Shown one piece after another: positions 8,005-14,753 of a stretch of DNA of 20,902 nt. The stretch is from an uncultured Acidimicrobiales bacterium. GTDB lineage: Bacteria; Actinomycetota; Acidimicrobiia; Acidimicrobiales; UBA10347. The notes under the pieces were generated by a model. The model was not told the origin of the DNA and made no database searches. It saw nothing but the letters and a program-made list of their open reading frames with translations. The DNA lies in contig CALDGN010000188.1 in the NCBI GenBank assembly GCA_937942965.1, positions 1 through 20,902 on the forward strand, read 5' to 3'. The position numbers and the translations under genes were made by a program. How positions within the stretch are numbered: position 1 is the first letter of the stretch; each line of letters starts with the position of its first letter.

Positions 8005-8092
8005 CGGGAGCAACAACGGGTTCGCCCGTCGCGCCCACCCATTCGTAGTCCACCACTTGGGCTACGGCAGTAAACGAAGGAAATTAAGCCAC

Positions 8093-10969
8093 TTGCCGAA
8101 GAAGGTACGGGTCTACGAGCTCGCTCGTGAACTCGGACTCACGAACGCCGAAACCCTCGAACTGTGCGAATCGCTCGGTATCGGGGTGAAGAGCGCCTCC
8201 TCCTCTATGGAGGAGGCCCACGCGGACCGCGCCCGCCGCAAGGCAGACCGCGAAGGCCTGCGCCGCGATCCGATCGTCGAAGACGAACCCGAAGAAGCCA
8301 AGGCCGACGAGGCCCCCAAGCAGGTCGTCTCGACCAAGAAGCCGCCGCCGCGCCGCAAGCCACCCGTTCCGGGTGCTGCTGGCGCGCCGCCTGCAGCTCC
8401 GCCGAGCCGTCCTGCACCACCAAGCCGCCCGCCTGCGCAAGCTCCAACAGCAGCCGCCGCTCCGCCGGCTGCTGCACCTGCGGCCGAAGCACCTGCTCCT
8501 GCCGCCGAGGCTCCTGCTGCTCCCGCCGCCCAAGCGCCGACACCCGCTCCTGCAGCGGACAGCGCACCGCGGCCAACGCCATCGACGCCACCGCCAGGTG
8601 GTGCACCGCCGAAGCGAGTTATCTCGTCGAGCGGCTCGAGCGGACCATCGCGACCTCGCGAAGAGGCGCCCGCCCCAGCCGCACAGGCACCCGCGCCCGC
8701 TGCACCAGCGCCAGCTCCTAAGCCGGCACCTGCTGCGGAGAAGCCGGCAGACAAGCCTGCGGACAAGAGCGAAGCGCCCGCGGACAAGGGTGACAAGCCT
8801 GAAAAGGGCAACCGTGGCGACAACACGCCGCGCCGTCCCGATCCAAACGTGGTGCCCCGCTCTGCGTCGGGTAAGCCAATTCCGCCTCCCCCTGGCCCGC
8901 CGCGTTCTGCGTCCGGCAAGCCAATTCCACCTCCTCCCGGCCGTGGTGGCCGTGGTCCCGCACCGGGTCGCCCCGGTGGCGGCAGTCGCCCAGGTGGCGG
9001 CGGTGGAGGATTCAGTCGTCCCGGTGGTGCCCCTCCTGGTGCCCGCCCCGGTGGCCCTCCAGGCCGTGGCGGTCCCGGTCGCAATCAGCGTCCGCCCCGT
9101 CGTCGTCGGAGCCGTCGTCGTCGTCGTTCGCTCGAAGAGCTGCGTCCGGTCGACGTTCCGACCTACACCCCCGAAAACGCTCCCGTGCCCGAGGGCACGG
9201 TCGTTATCGAGCGTGGTGGTACGGCACAAGACGTTGGTCCCAAGCTCATGCGCACGGCCTCGGACATCGTCCGTTGGCTGCTGATCAACGGCGAAATGGT
9301 CATGGCCACCCAGGCCTTGACCGACCAGCAGGTTCAGGACTACGCCGATTCACTCGACGTTGAGATCCGCATTGTCGAACCGGGCGAAGAGCGCGAAGAA
9401 GAAATGCGCGACATGCTCGACGTCGAGGATCTCGACGAGCGCGAGGGCGAAACCCGTCCGCCGGTCATCACTGTCATGGGTCACGTTGACCACGGCAAGA
9501 CCAAGCTGCTCGACGTCATTCGCAGCGCGAATGTTGTCGCCCGCGAAGCCGGTGGCATCACCCAGCACATTGGTGCGTACCAGGTGATGCACGAGGACAA
9601 GCCGCTGACGTTCATCGATACACCAGGCCACGCGGCGTTCACCGCCATCCGTGCCCGTGGTGCCGAAGCGACCGACATCGTCGTGCTCGTGGTTGCTGCC
9701 GACGACGGCGTTATGCCACAGACGGTCGAAGCAATCGATCACGCCAAGGCCGCCGAGGTCCCGATCATCGTTGCCATCAACAAGATGGACCGCGAAGGCG
9801 CCGACCCGGACAAGGTCATGTCCCAACTCTCCGAACGTGGCCTCGTGCCCGAAGAGTGGGGCGGCGACACCCAGATGGTGCGCATCTCCGCACTCCAGAA
9901 CGACAACATCGACGGACTGCTCGATGTCATCACGCTCACTGCCGAGGTCGAAGAGCTCGAAGCTCCCTCGACCGGTCGTGCCGCTGGCGTGGTGCTCGAA
10001 GCCAACGTCCAGACCGGTAAGGGCCCTGTGGCCACGATCCTGGTCCAGCAGGGCATCGTTGAAGTCGGCCAGCCATTGGTCGCTGGCGGTACCTGGGGTC
10101 GTGTCCGTGCCTTGATCAACGACAAGGGCGAGCGCGTGAAGACCGCTGGCCCATCGACTCCGGTCGAAGTGCTCGGCTTGTCCGACGTGCCTCGTGCCGG
10201 CGACGAGTTCGTGATCGCGCAAGACGAAAAGACGGCCGGCAAGGTCGCCGAAACCCGTGCGCACTACCGCCGTGTTGCTGGCCTTGGCCGCGACGCATCG
10301 TCGGCTGCGAGCGGTGCTCGTCTCGAAGACCTGTTTGCGGACATCCAGTCGGCCAATGCAGCCAAGCTCGAACTCATCGTTCGTGCCGACATGCATGGCT
10401 CGCTCGAGGCGCTCACGCAGAGCCTCATGGGTCTGGAACGTCCCGAGGTCAAGATCCGCATCCTGAGCAGCAACGTCGGCGCTCCGACCGAGAACGACGT
10501 GCAGCTTGCTCAAGCCGCAGGCGCAACGATCATTGCGTTCAACGTGCGTCCCGATCGTGGCGTTCGCACCACGGCCGCCCAAGAGAACGTCGAGATCCGT
10601 ACCTACGAGATCATCTACGACGTCATCGAGGACATCGAACAGGCCGTCATCGGCATGCTCGAGCCCGAGTTCAAGGAAGTTGTCACCGGCGAAGCCGAGG
10701 TCCGCGAGGTCTTCCGCATCAAGGGTGTGGGTCTCGTCGCAGGTTGCCTCGTGCAGAGCGGCGTCATCACTCGCAACGACAAGGTTCGCTTCCTGCGAGA
10801 GGGCACCGTCATCTGGCACGGCACGCTCACCTCGCTCAAGCGCTTCCAAGACGACGCAACCGAAGTCCGAGCTGGCTTCGAATGTGGTGTTGGTCTCAGC
10901 GACATGCAGGACCTCATCCCTGGCGACATCATCGAGACCTACGAAGAGCAGGAGATTCCCCGCACGTAG
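8093..10969 (+). CDS. infB: Translation initiation factor IF-2
   Basis: IF-2 is the GTPase that recruits fMet-tRNA to the 30S subunit and promotes 50S joining. From a TTG at 8093 the 958-residue protein begins KKVRVYELARELGLTNAETL, the usual start of the IF2 N-terminal domain. A very long Pro/Ala-rich, then Gly/Arg-rich, low-complexity region follows (about 55-345), then a basic RRRRSRRRRRS tract and a second IF2_N-like domain (about 370-430). GTPase motifs are GHVDHGKT (463-470), GGIT (487-490), DTPGH (509-513), NKMD (563-566) and SAL (599-601), followed by domains II, III and the tRNA-binding C-terminal domain. The TTG at 8093 follows GAAGGAAA (about 8 bases spacing); another TTG at 8057 would add 12 residues but has no such site. 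Length is normal for an actinobacterial IF-2. Confidence 0.96.
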   Translation: MPKKVRVYELARELGLTNAETLELCESLGIGVKSASSSMEEAHADRARRKADREGLRRDPIVEDEPEEAKADEAPKQVVSTKKPPPRRKPPVPGAAGAPPAAPPSRPAPPSRPPAQAPTAAAAPPAAAPAAEAPAPAAEAPAAPAAQAPTPAPAADSAPRPTPSTPPPGGAPPKRVISSSGSSGPSRPREEAPAPAAQAPAPAAPAPAPKPAPAAEKPADKPADKSEAPADKGDKPEKGNRGDNTPRRPDPNVVPRSASGKPIPPPPGPPRSASGKPIPPPPGRGGRGPAPGRPGGGSRPGGGGGGFSRPGGAPPGARPGGPPGRGGPGRNQRPPRRRRSRRRRRSLEELRPVDVPTYTPENAPVPEGTVVIERGGTAQDVGPKLMRTASDIVRWLLINGEMVMATQALTDQQVQDYADSLDVEIRIVEPGEEREEEMRDMLDVEDLDEREGETRPPVITVMGHVDHGKTKLLDVIRSANVVAREAGGITQHIGAYQVMHEDKPLTFIDTPGHAAFTAIRARGAEATDIVVLVVAADDGVMPQTVEAIDHAKAAEVPIIVAINKMDREGADPDKVMSQLSERGLVPEEWGGDTQMVRISALQNDNIDGLLDVITLTAEVEELEAPSTGRAAGVVLEANVQTGKGPVATILVQQGIVEVGQPLVAGGTWGRVRALINDKGERVKTAGPSTPVEVLGLSDVPRAGDEFVIAQDEKTAGKVAETRAHYRRVAGLGRDASSAASGARLEDLFADIQSANAAKLELIVRADMHGSLEALTQSLMGLERPEVKIRILSSNVGAPTENDVQLAQAAGATIIAFNVRPDRGVRTTAAQENVEIRTYEIIYDVIEDIEQAVIGMLEPEFKEVVTGEAEVREVFRIKGVGLVAGCLVQSGVITRNDKVRFLREGTVIWHGTLTSLKRFQDDATEVRAGFECGVGLSDMQDLIPGDIIETYEEQEIPRT
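8858..8941 (+). repeat. Tandem peptide repeat RSASGKPIPPPPG in IF-2
   Basis: Two copies of the 13-residue unit RSASGKPIPPPPG occur at IF-2 residues 256-268 and 271-283, at nucleotides 8858-8896 and 8903-8941. The peptides are identical while several codons differ, so the peptide has been kept despite silent drift. They sit at the border between the Pro/Ala-rich and Gly/Arg-rich parts of the linker. Confidence 0.8.
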
Positions 10970-10997
10970 CGGGTGATCTTCGAACCCACCTGGGCAT

Positions 10998-11288
10998 TTG
11001 TACGTACTCGCACTTCGCATCGATCTCCGCTTCCCTTTGAGCCAGTCGCTCAAAGAGAAGCGGGCTTCGCTGCGTCCGATCGTCGACGGTCTGCGCTCCC
11101 GGTTCTCGGTGAGCGTGTCCGAAACCGACCACATGGATACGTGGCAGCGCGCCGAGGTCGGTGTCGCACTGGTGAGCGGTGACGTGCACGTCATCGAAGA
11201 AGTCGCTGCCGATATCGAACGGTTCGTCTGGTCCCAAGACGCTGAGGTGCTCGAGATCGAGCACCTCTGGCTCGAGACCGACAGCTGA
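10998..11288 (+). CDS. ylxP: DUF503 family protein (YlxP-like)
   Basis: This 96-residue protein matches the DUF503/YlxP family, with an N-terminal strand (YVLALRIDLRFPLSQSLKEK), the signature SLKEKRASLRPIVDGLRSRF (residues 17-36), and the paired pattern SVSVSETDHMDTWQRAEVGV. Members lie between infB and rbfA in many Gram-positive genomes; their role is not settled, and a link to ribosome biogenesis or translation is inferred only from position. The TTG start is chosen because the family starts directly with this strand; the GTG at 10973 is out of frame. The ribosome-binding site is poor, so coupling to infB, 28 bases upstream, is plausible. Confidence 0.88.
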   Translation: MYVLALRIDLRFPLSQSLKEKRASLRPIVDGLRSRFSVSVSETDHMDTWQRAEVGVALVSGDVHVIEEVAADIERFVWSQDAEVLEIEHLWLETDS

Positions 11289-11325
11289 CAGCCCGTGCCT
11301 GCAAGACCGGAAGTAGCGTGAACCT

Positions 11326-11760
11326 ATGAGTCGTCGAACCAGCCGTGGTGGCCGAGGAAACAGTCGAGGTGGTCGTGGTGGCCGCGGCGGCAACGTCCGG
11401 ACCGATCGGATCGGCTCGACGCTGCGCGAGATCATCGCCGACGAGCTGACGCGCATCGACGATGACAGCGTCGCGTACGTCACCGTCACCGAGGTCGAGG
11501 TCGACAACGAACTCACCAAAGCACGGGTGTTCCTGTCGAGCCTGGATCTCGCCGAAGAAGACGTCGACGGCGTGCGTGCTCACGAAGGCCGCATCAAGAA
11601 GGCCATCGCTCGTCGAGCACGGATCCGTCGAGTGCCCGATCTTGAGTTCCACGTCGACCCCGGGTTGATTGCCGGCACCCGAGTCAACGACATCTTGATG
11701 GGGCTTGAGCAAGACCGGGTGCTCTCGCCCGACGAAGAAGAAGCAGACGAAGAAGAATGA
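11326..11760 (+). CDS. rbfA: 30S ribosome-binding factor RbfA
   Basis: RbfA is a KH-fold protein that binds the immature 30S subunit and helps process and fold the 16S rRNA. The 144-residue protein has the core from about 25 to 125 (RTDRIGSTLREIIADELTRI, then VTVTEVEVDNELTKARVFLS, then RIRRVPDLEFHVDPGL), ending in an Asp/Glu-rich tail. The first 24 residues are an Arg/Gly/Ser-rich extension (RGGRGNSRGGRGGRGG) not present in ordinary RbfA, resembling the RG tracts of IF-2 and PNPase in the same window. The ATG at 11326 is 37 bases after ylxP. Its end overlaps truB by four bases (ATGA), implying coupled translation. Confidence 0.95.
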   Translation: MSRRTSRGGRGNSRGGRGGRGGNVRTDRIGSTLREIIADELTRIDDDSVAYVTVTEVEVDNELTKARVFLSSLDLAEEDVDGVRAHEGRIKKAIARRARIRRVPDLEFHVDPGLIAGTRVNDILMGLEQDRVLSPDEEEADEEE

Positions 11761-12686
11761 GCCGTCGCCGCCGCGATCAAGGCGGTCCGTCGGGCTTTGT
11801 CGTCGTCGACAAAGAAGCCGGTTGGACCAGCCATGACGTGGTGGCCAAGGCCCGCGGCGTACTCGGTACCCGCAAGGTCGGGCACAGTGGCACGCTCGAC
11901 CCAGGCGCAACCGGCGTGCTGGTGCTCGGCGTCGGCAAGGGCACACGGCTGCTGCGGTTCATCACCGACCTCGAAAAGACCTATGTCGCCGAGGCCGTGC
12001 TCGGGGTCGAGACCGACTCGCTCGACGCAGACGGCGAAGTCACCGTTACCCACGACATGAGCGGCGTCACGATCGACGATGTTCGTTCGGTCGCCCCGCA
12101 GTTCGTCGGAGATATCGAGCAGATTCCGCCGATGGTGAGCGCCATCAAGATCGACGGCAAGCGGTTGCACCAGCTCGCTCGAGAGGGCAAAGAAGTCGAA
12201 CGCAAGCCTCGGCCGGTCACGGTGCACGAACTCACCATCGACGAGGTCGACGGCGAACCGGACATCTTCCGGTTCACGACCCGGTGCTCGTCTGGCACGT
12301 ATGTCCGCACGATCGCAGCCGACATCGGCGCCGCACTCGGCGGGGGAGCGCACCTGCGCTATCTGCGCCGCACTGCGATCGGCTCGCACACCGAGGACGC
12401 AGCGAAGAACCTCGAGCAGGCAGAGCTGATTTCTCTCGCCGATGGCCTCCGGGACTACCCGTCGGTCACGATCGATGACGAGACCGTCGCTCGAGTGCGC
12501 AACGGCCAACGGCTTAGCGAAGACGTCCTGACCGGCGATGGGCCGTGGCTACTGCTGGACCCAGCCGGTGAACTCGTCGCCGTGCACGAGAGAGTCGAAG
12601 GCGGCCGCATCAAGCCAGCCGTCGTCATTCCGGTCGACGAGCCCCCGAAGGAACCGGAGCCGACCGACCAGTCACCGACTGCCTAG
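11757..12686 (+). CDS. truB: tRNA pseudouridine(55) synthase TruB
   Basis: TruB makes pseudouridine at position 55 in the T-arm of tRNAs. The 309-residue protein has the N-terminal signature GWTSHDVVAKARGVLGTRKV (residues 22-41) and GHSGTLDPGATG (42-53), with the catalytic Asp at D48. PPMVSAIKIDGKRLHQLARE follows, then the thumb and C-terminal part with FRFTTRCSSGTYVRTIAADI. A C-terminal PUA-like extension (about 225-290) and a Pro/Glu-rich tail end the protein. Translation is coupled to rbfA by an ATGA overlap. Many actinobacteria have ribF next, but here the following gene is on the opposite strand 9 bases away, with no terminator visible between the two stops. Confidence 0.96.
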   Translation: MSRRRRDQGGPSGFVVVDKEAGWTSHDVVAKARGVLGTRKVGHSGTLDPGATGVLVLGVGKGTRLLRFITDLEKTYVAEAVLGVETDSLDADGEVTVTHDMSGVTIDDVRSVAPQFVGDIEQIPPMVSAIKIDGKRLHQLAREGKEVERKPRPVTVHELTIDEVDGEPDIFRFTTRCSSGTYVRTIAADIGAALGGGAHLRYLRRTAIGSHTEDAAKNLEQAELISLADGLRDYPSVTIDDETVARVRNGQRLSEDVLTGDGPWLLLDPAGELVAVHERVEGGRIKPAVVIPVDEPPKEPEPTDQSPTA

Positions 12687-12695
12687 GCGGGACCG

Positions 12696-13871
12696 TTAGC
12701 CCGGGGTTCCGGAATCCCGATTAGCGCTACGAGCTCCGAGCCCGAGCAGTGCACCGACCGCGAAGAGTGCGGCGGCAACGAGGGCGATGAGCAGTGCTTG
12801 GTTCGAACCCTCGGCCGGGAGTGGCGGCAAGGGCGTGGGCGAAGCGGTCTCGGATGCAGCGTCTGCGCTCGTCTCTGGGTCTGGTTGAGCAACATCGCCG
12901 TCGGTCGATGCTTCTGCCTCGGGCGCGGTGTCGTTCGAGGAAGCGTCATCCGAGGGAGCGTCATCGGACACCGCCTCGTCGGACACCGCCTCGTCGGACG
13001 CGACCCCGTCGTCAGTGCCAATCGAATCGTTGTCCGGATCGACAGCGTCGCCTTCGACGCGGCCACCTCGCCCGTCGGCGTCGGCGTCAGCGCCCACGTC
13101 TTCGGTGGCAGGTTCTTCAGCGGCACCGTCTTCAGCAGCACCGTCTTCAGCAGCACCTTCTTCGGTAGCGCTGTCGTCGCCAGGATCGGTTTCTTCACCG
13201 CTGCCGGCGTCGTTGGAATCGCCCGCGTCAGTCGCTGCATCGTCTGCCGTCGCGTCAGGGTCCTGGGACGTCGGGTCGTCGGATGCGACGTCGGTGGTGT
13301 CTTCGGGCGTCGGTTCGGGCGTCGGCTCGACCGTTGGTTCCGGCGTCGGCGTCGCGGTCACCACCGTTGGCGGCACAGGCGCTGACCCCACGGTGATCGT
13401 TCCGGGCTGGGTCGTGCCCGTGAGCCGTTCGCTCACCGGATCTGCGGCGACGCTGATGGCGATGGTCGGCGTTCCGTTGCCCGCGACCTGGCCCCCTCGA
13501 AGCGTGATCCGGCAGAGATCGGTCGTTGTCGCCCAACCGGTGACTTCGAACGCCGAAAAGCGAACTTGGTTGCCGTCGACCTCGCAGAAACCGTTCACGA
13601 GCGGCTCGGTTGCCGCAAGGAACACCACATCGGGAAACTCGACCGTGATGGTGAGCGCGGCGACGATTGCACCGGTTGGTTCGACCTGCATCACGGTCGT
13701 TGTCGTTTCCGTGGGCTCGACCTCGACCGGCGGTATGACGATGACGAGGTCGCTGTCCTGGGCCGAAGCGGTAGGTGAGAGGGCACCCAAGAGCCCAACG
13801 AGCACGAGGAACGCAGCCGCGAACACGGCAACAGCGGTAGGGATCAAGGGCAGAGGCCGTACAAGGCGCAT
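12696..13871 (-). CDS. Secreted, membrane-anchored acidic surface protein, cohesin-like N-terminal domain
   Basis: I do not recognise a specific function. From the ATG at 13871 the 391-residue protein has a signal peptide (basic MRLVRPL, hydrophobic core 12-31, likely cleavage after ASA at 37). A beta-rich domain of about 120 residues (40-162) has two cysteines (C96, C120) and a pattern (ALTITVEFP, NQVRFSAFEVTG, LCRITLRG) reminiscent of cohesin-type carbohydrate/scaffold domains. A Thr/Pro/Glu stretch (164-192) and a long Asp/Glu/Ala/Ser linker (193-350) follow, with short repeats (EDGAA three times, SDEAV twice). LPPLPAEGS then leads into a membrane helix (about 358-380) and a short basic tail. 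It lacks an exact LPXTG motif, so anchoring is by the helix. The frame continues upstream to 14210, but that part looks non-coding. The start lacks a clear ribosome-binding site. Confidence 0.75.
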   Translation of the reverse strand: MRLVRPLPLIPTAVAVFAAAFLVLVGLLGALSPTASAQDSDLVIVIPPVEVEPTETTTTVMQVEPTGAIVAALTITVEFPDVVFLAATEPLVNGFCEVDGNQVRFSAFEVTGWATTTDLCRITLRGGQVAGNGTPTIAISVAADPVSERLTGTTQPGTITVGSAPVPPTVVTATPTPEPTVEPTPEPTPEDTTDVASDDPTSQDPDATADDAATDAGDSNDAGSGEETDPGDDSATEEGAAEDGAAEDGAAEEPATEDVGADADADGRGGRVEGDAVDPDNDSIGTDDGVASDEAVSDEAVSDDAPSDDASSNDTAPEAEASTDGDVAQPDPETSADAASETASPTPLPPLPAEGSNQALLIALVAAALFAVGALLGLGARSANRDSGTPG

Positions 13872-14145
13872 AGGAATGTTGTCGGCGACGAGACAGTCTT
13901 CTTCAGCCGATGCGCCAAATCTAGCGGTCGTAGAAACCGGCCAGCATGCGGCGGCCGCCAGCGCACGGCCCGAAGGCGTGGATCGGGTATTGCGCCAGTA
14001 GCCTCTCCAGGTCAGGCATACGCCTGTCACCTGCTGCGAAGCAAGGCGCACCACCAGGTTGGTCACGCCCAAGGGATACGTCCGCTGGGAATGATGAACG
14101 GGATGGTGGGCCGGGTCCGACACCCGAGAGTGAAAGAGCACCACC
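13872..14145. other. Divergent intergenic region before rpsO
   Basis: These 274 bases separate the divergent surface-protein and rpsO starts, so they should hold promoters for both. I see no convincing -35/-10 pair on either strand. One small hairpin can form near 13963-13980 (CACGGCC, CGAA loop, GGCGTG, one bulge). The rpsO ribosome-binding site is a purine stretch, GTGAAAGAG, a few bases before its ATG. Confidence 0.4.
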
Positions 14146-14415
14146 ATGGCTGCAAACCTGCCCCCCAAGGCCGACACAATCGCAAAGCACGCACGTTCCG
14201 AAGGCGACACTGGTTCGCCCGAGGTTCAGATTGCGCTGATGACCGATCGCATCGTCCACCTCACCGAGCATCTCAAGGTCCACAAGAAGGACCACCACAG
14301 CCGTCGAGGCTTGTTGATGCTCGTGGGTCAGCGCCGCCGGATGCTCGACTACCTCGCGGGCATCGACATCGAGCGCTACCGCTCGATCATCGGTGAACTC
14401 GGACTGCGCCGCTAA
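14146..14415 (+). CDS. rpsO: 30S ribosomal protein S15 (uS15)
   Basis: S15 is a primary 16S rRNA-binding protein of the 30S platform and contacts 23S rRNA in an intersubunit bridge. The 89-residue length is typical, and the sequence carries the family signature across residues 22-75: TGSPEVQIALMTDRIVHLTEHLK, then HKKDHHSRRGLLMLVGQRRR, then MLDYL. The ATG at 14146 follows GTGAAAGAGCACCACC, a modest ribosome-binding site. It precedes pnp in the widespread rpsO-pnp arrangement, but the two are separated by 338 bases full of potential RNA helices. Confidence 0.98.
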   Translation: MAANLPPKADTIAKHARSEGDTGSPEVQIALMTDRIVHLTEHLKVHKKDHHSRRGLLMLVGQRRRMLDYLAGIDIERYRSIIGELGLRR

Positions 14416-14476
14416 GCGGGTCGAAACCAAGCACAAATGCGGCCACGTTTGCTGGGGTCGCCATCCAAACTCTGAA

Positions 14477-14517
14477 GAATGATCCGCCGCTGGCCGTCGG
14501 TCAGCTGCAATCATTTT
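14477..14517 (+). terminator. Hairpin after rpsO, possible terminator or processing site
   Basis: GAATGAT (14477-14483) pairs with ATCATTT (14510-14516), closing a stem interrupted by an internal loop. Inside, GCTGGCC (14489-14495) pairs with GGTCAGC (14499-14505) with one G-U around a GTC loop. Four Ts (14514-14517) then CTC follow. It begins 62 bases after the rpsO stop. A partial terminator or an RNA-processing hairpin are both possible; the T-run is short. Confidence 0.5.
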
Positions 14518-14536
14518 CTCCGCCGACTGAGTTGGT

Positions 14537-14737
14537 GGACAGTGGAGACTGTCTCATTCGCACTCGCAGCGTCGTCGCTGCGCTCCTTGGACTGCTCTGC
14601 GGATCTGTTGCTGAACAGGTTCGCTCGCTCTTCATGAAGAGCTGAAATGAGACCGTGCCTACTGGTCACTAGCTCCGGCATCGATGCTCAAGGTGAGCAT
14701 CAACCTGATGAATGGCTGTCGTCATGTGACGATGGCC
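14537..14737 (+). promoter_or_regulatory. Highly structured RNA region upstream of pnp
   Basis: At least six strong helices can be drawn on the plus strand: 14538-14543 with 14548-14553; 14551-14558 with 14646-14653 (perfect 8 bp, closing a junction); 14565-14571 with 14576-14582 (perfect 7 bp, TCGT loop); 14599-14609 with 14614-14624 (11 bp, GCTG loop); 14627-14632 with 14637-14642 (CATG loop); 14683-14690 with 14694-14701 (perfect 8 bp, AGG loop); and 14714-14724 with 14727-14737 (11 bp, two wobbles). The last ends one base before the pnp ribosome-binding site, GAGGAG. The first helix and the junction-closing helix share 14551-14553, so they exclude each other. In E. coli and Streptomyces, pnp leaders contain hairpins cut by RNase III; the same job here is inference. 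Confidence 0.65.
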
Positions 14738-14753
14738 GAGGAGACATGATCAA

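Noticed and set aside
9350..11194. 614-codon open frame antisense to infB and ylxP
   Set aside because: It mirrors the codon phase of IF-2, shows no domain and spans two real plus-strand genes.
12928..14001. 357-codon plus-strand frame opposite the surface protein
   Set aside because: It is Ser/Ala/Pro-rich low complexity with no signal peptide or motif; the minus strand has a signal peptide, folded domain and membrane anchor.
13921..14019. 32-codon minus-strand frame (MPDLERLLAQYPIHAFGP...) with an AGGTG upstream
   Set aside because: It has a plausible ribosome-binding site and protein-like composition, but it is too short to judge, has no motif and lies in the promoter region of two genes. 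Conservation would be needed to accept it.
14551..14653. tRNA-like cloverleaf in the pnp leader
   Set aside because: Three hairpins within a closing stem suggested a tRNA, but stem lengths, 4-base loops and the lack of T-loop and CCA features do not fit.
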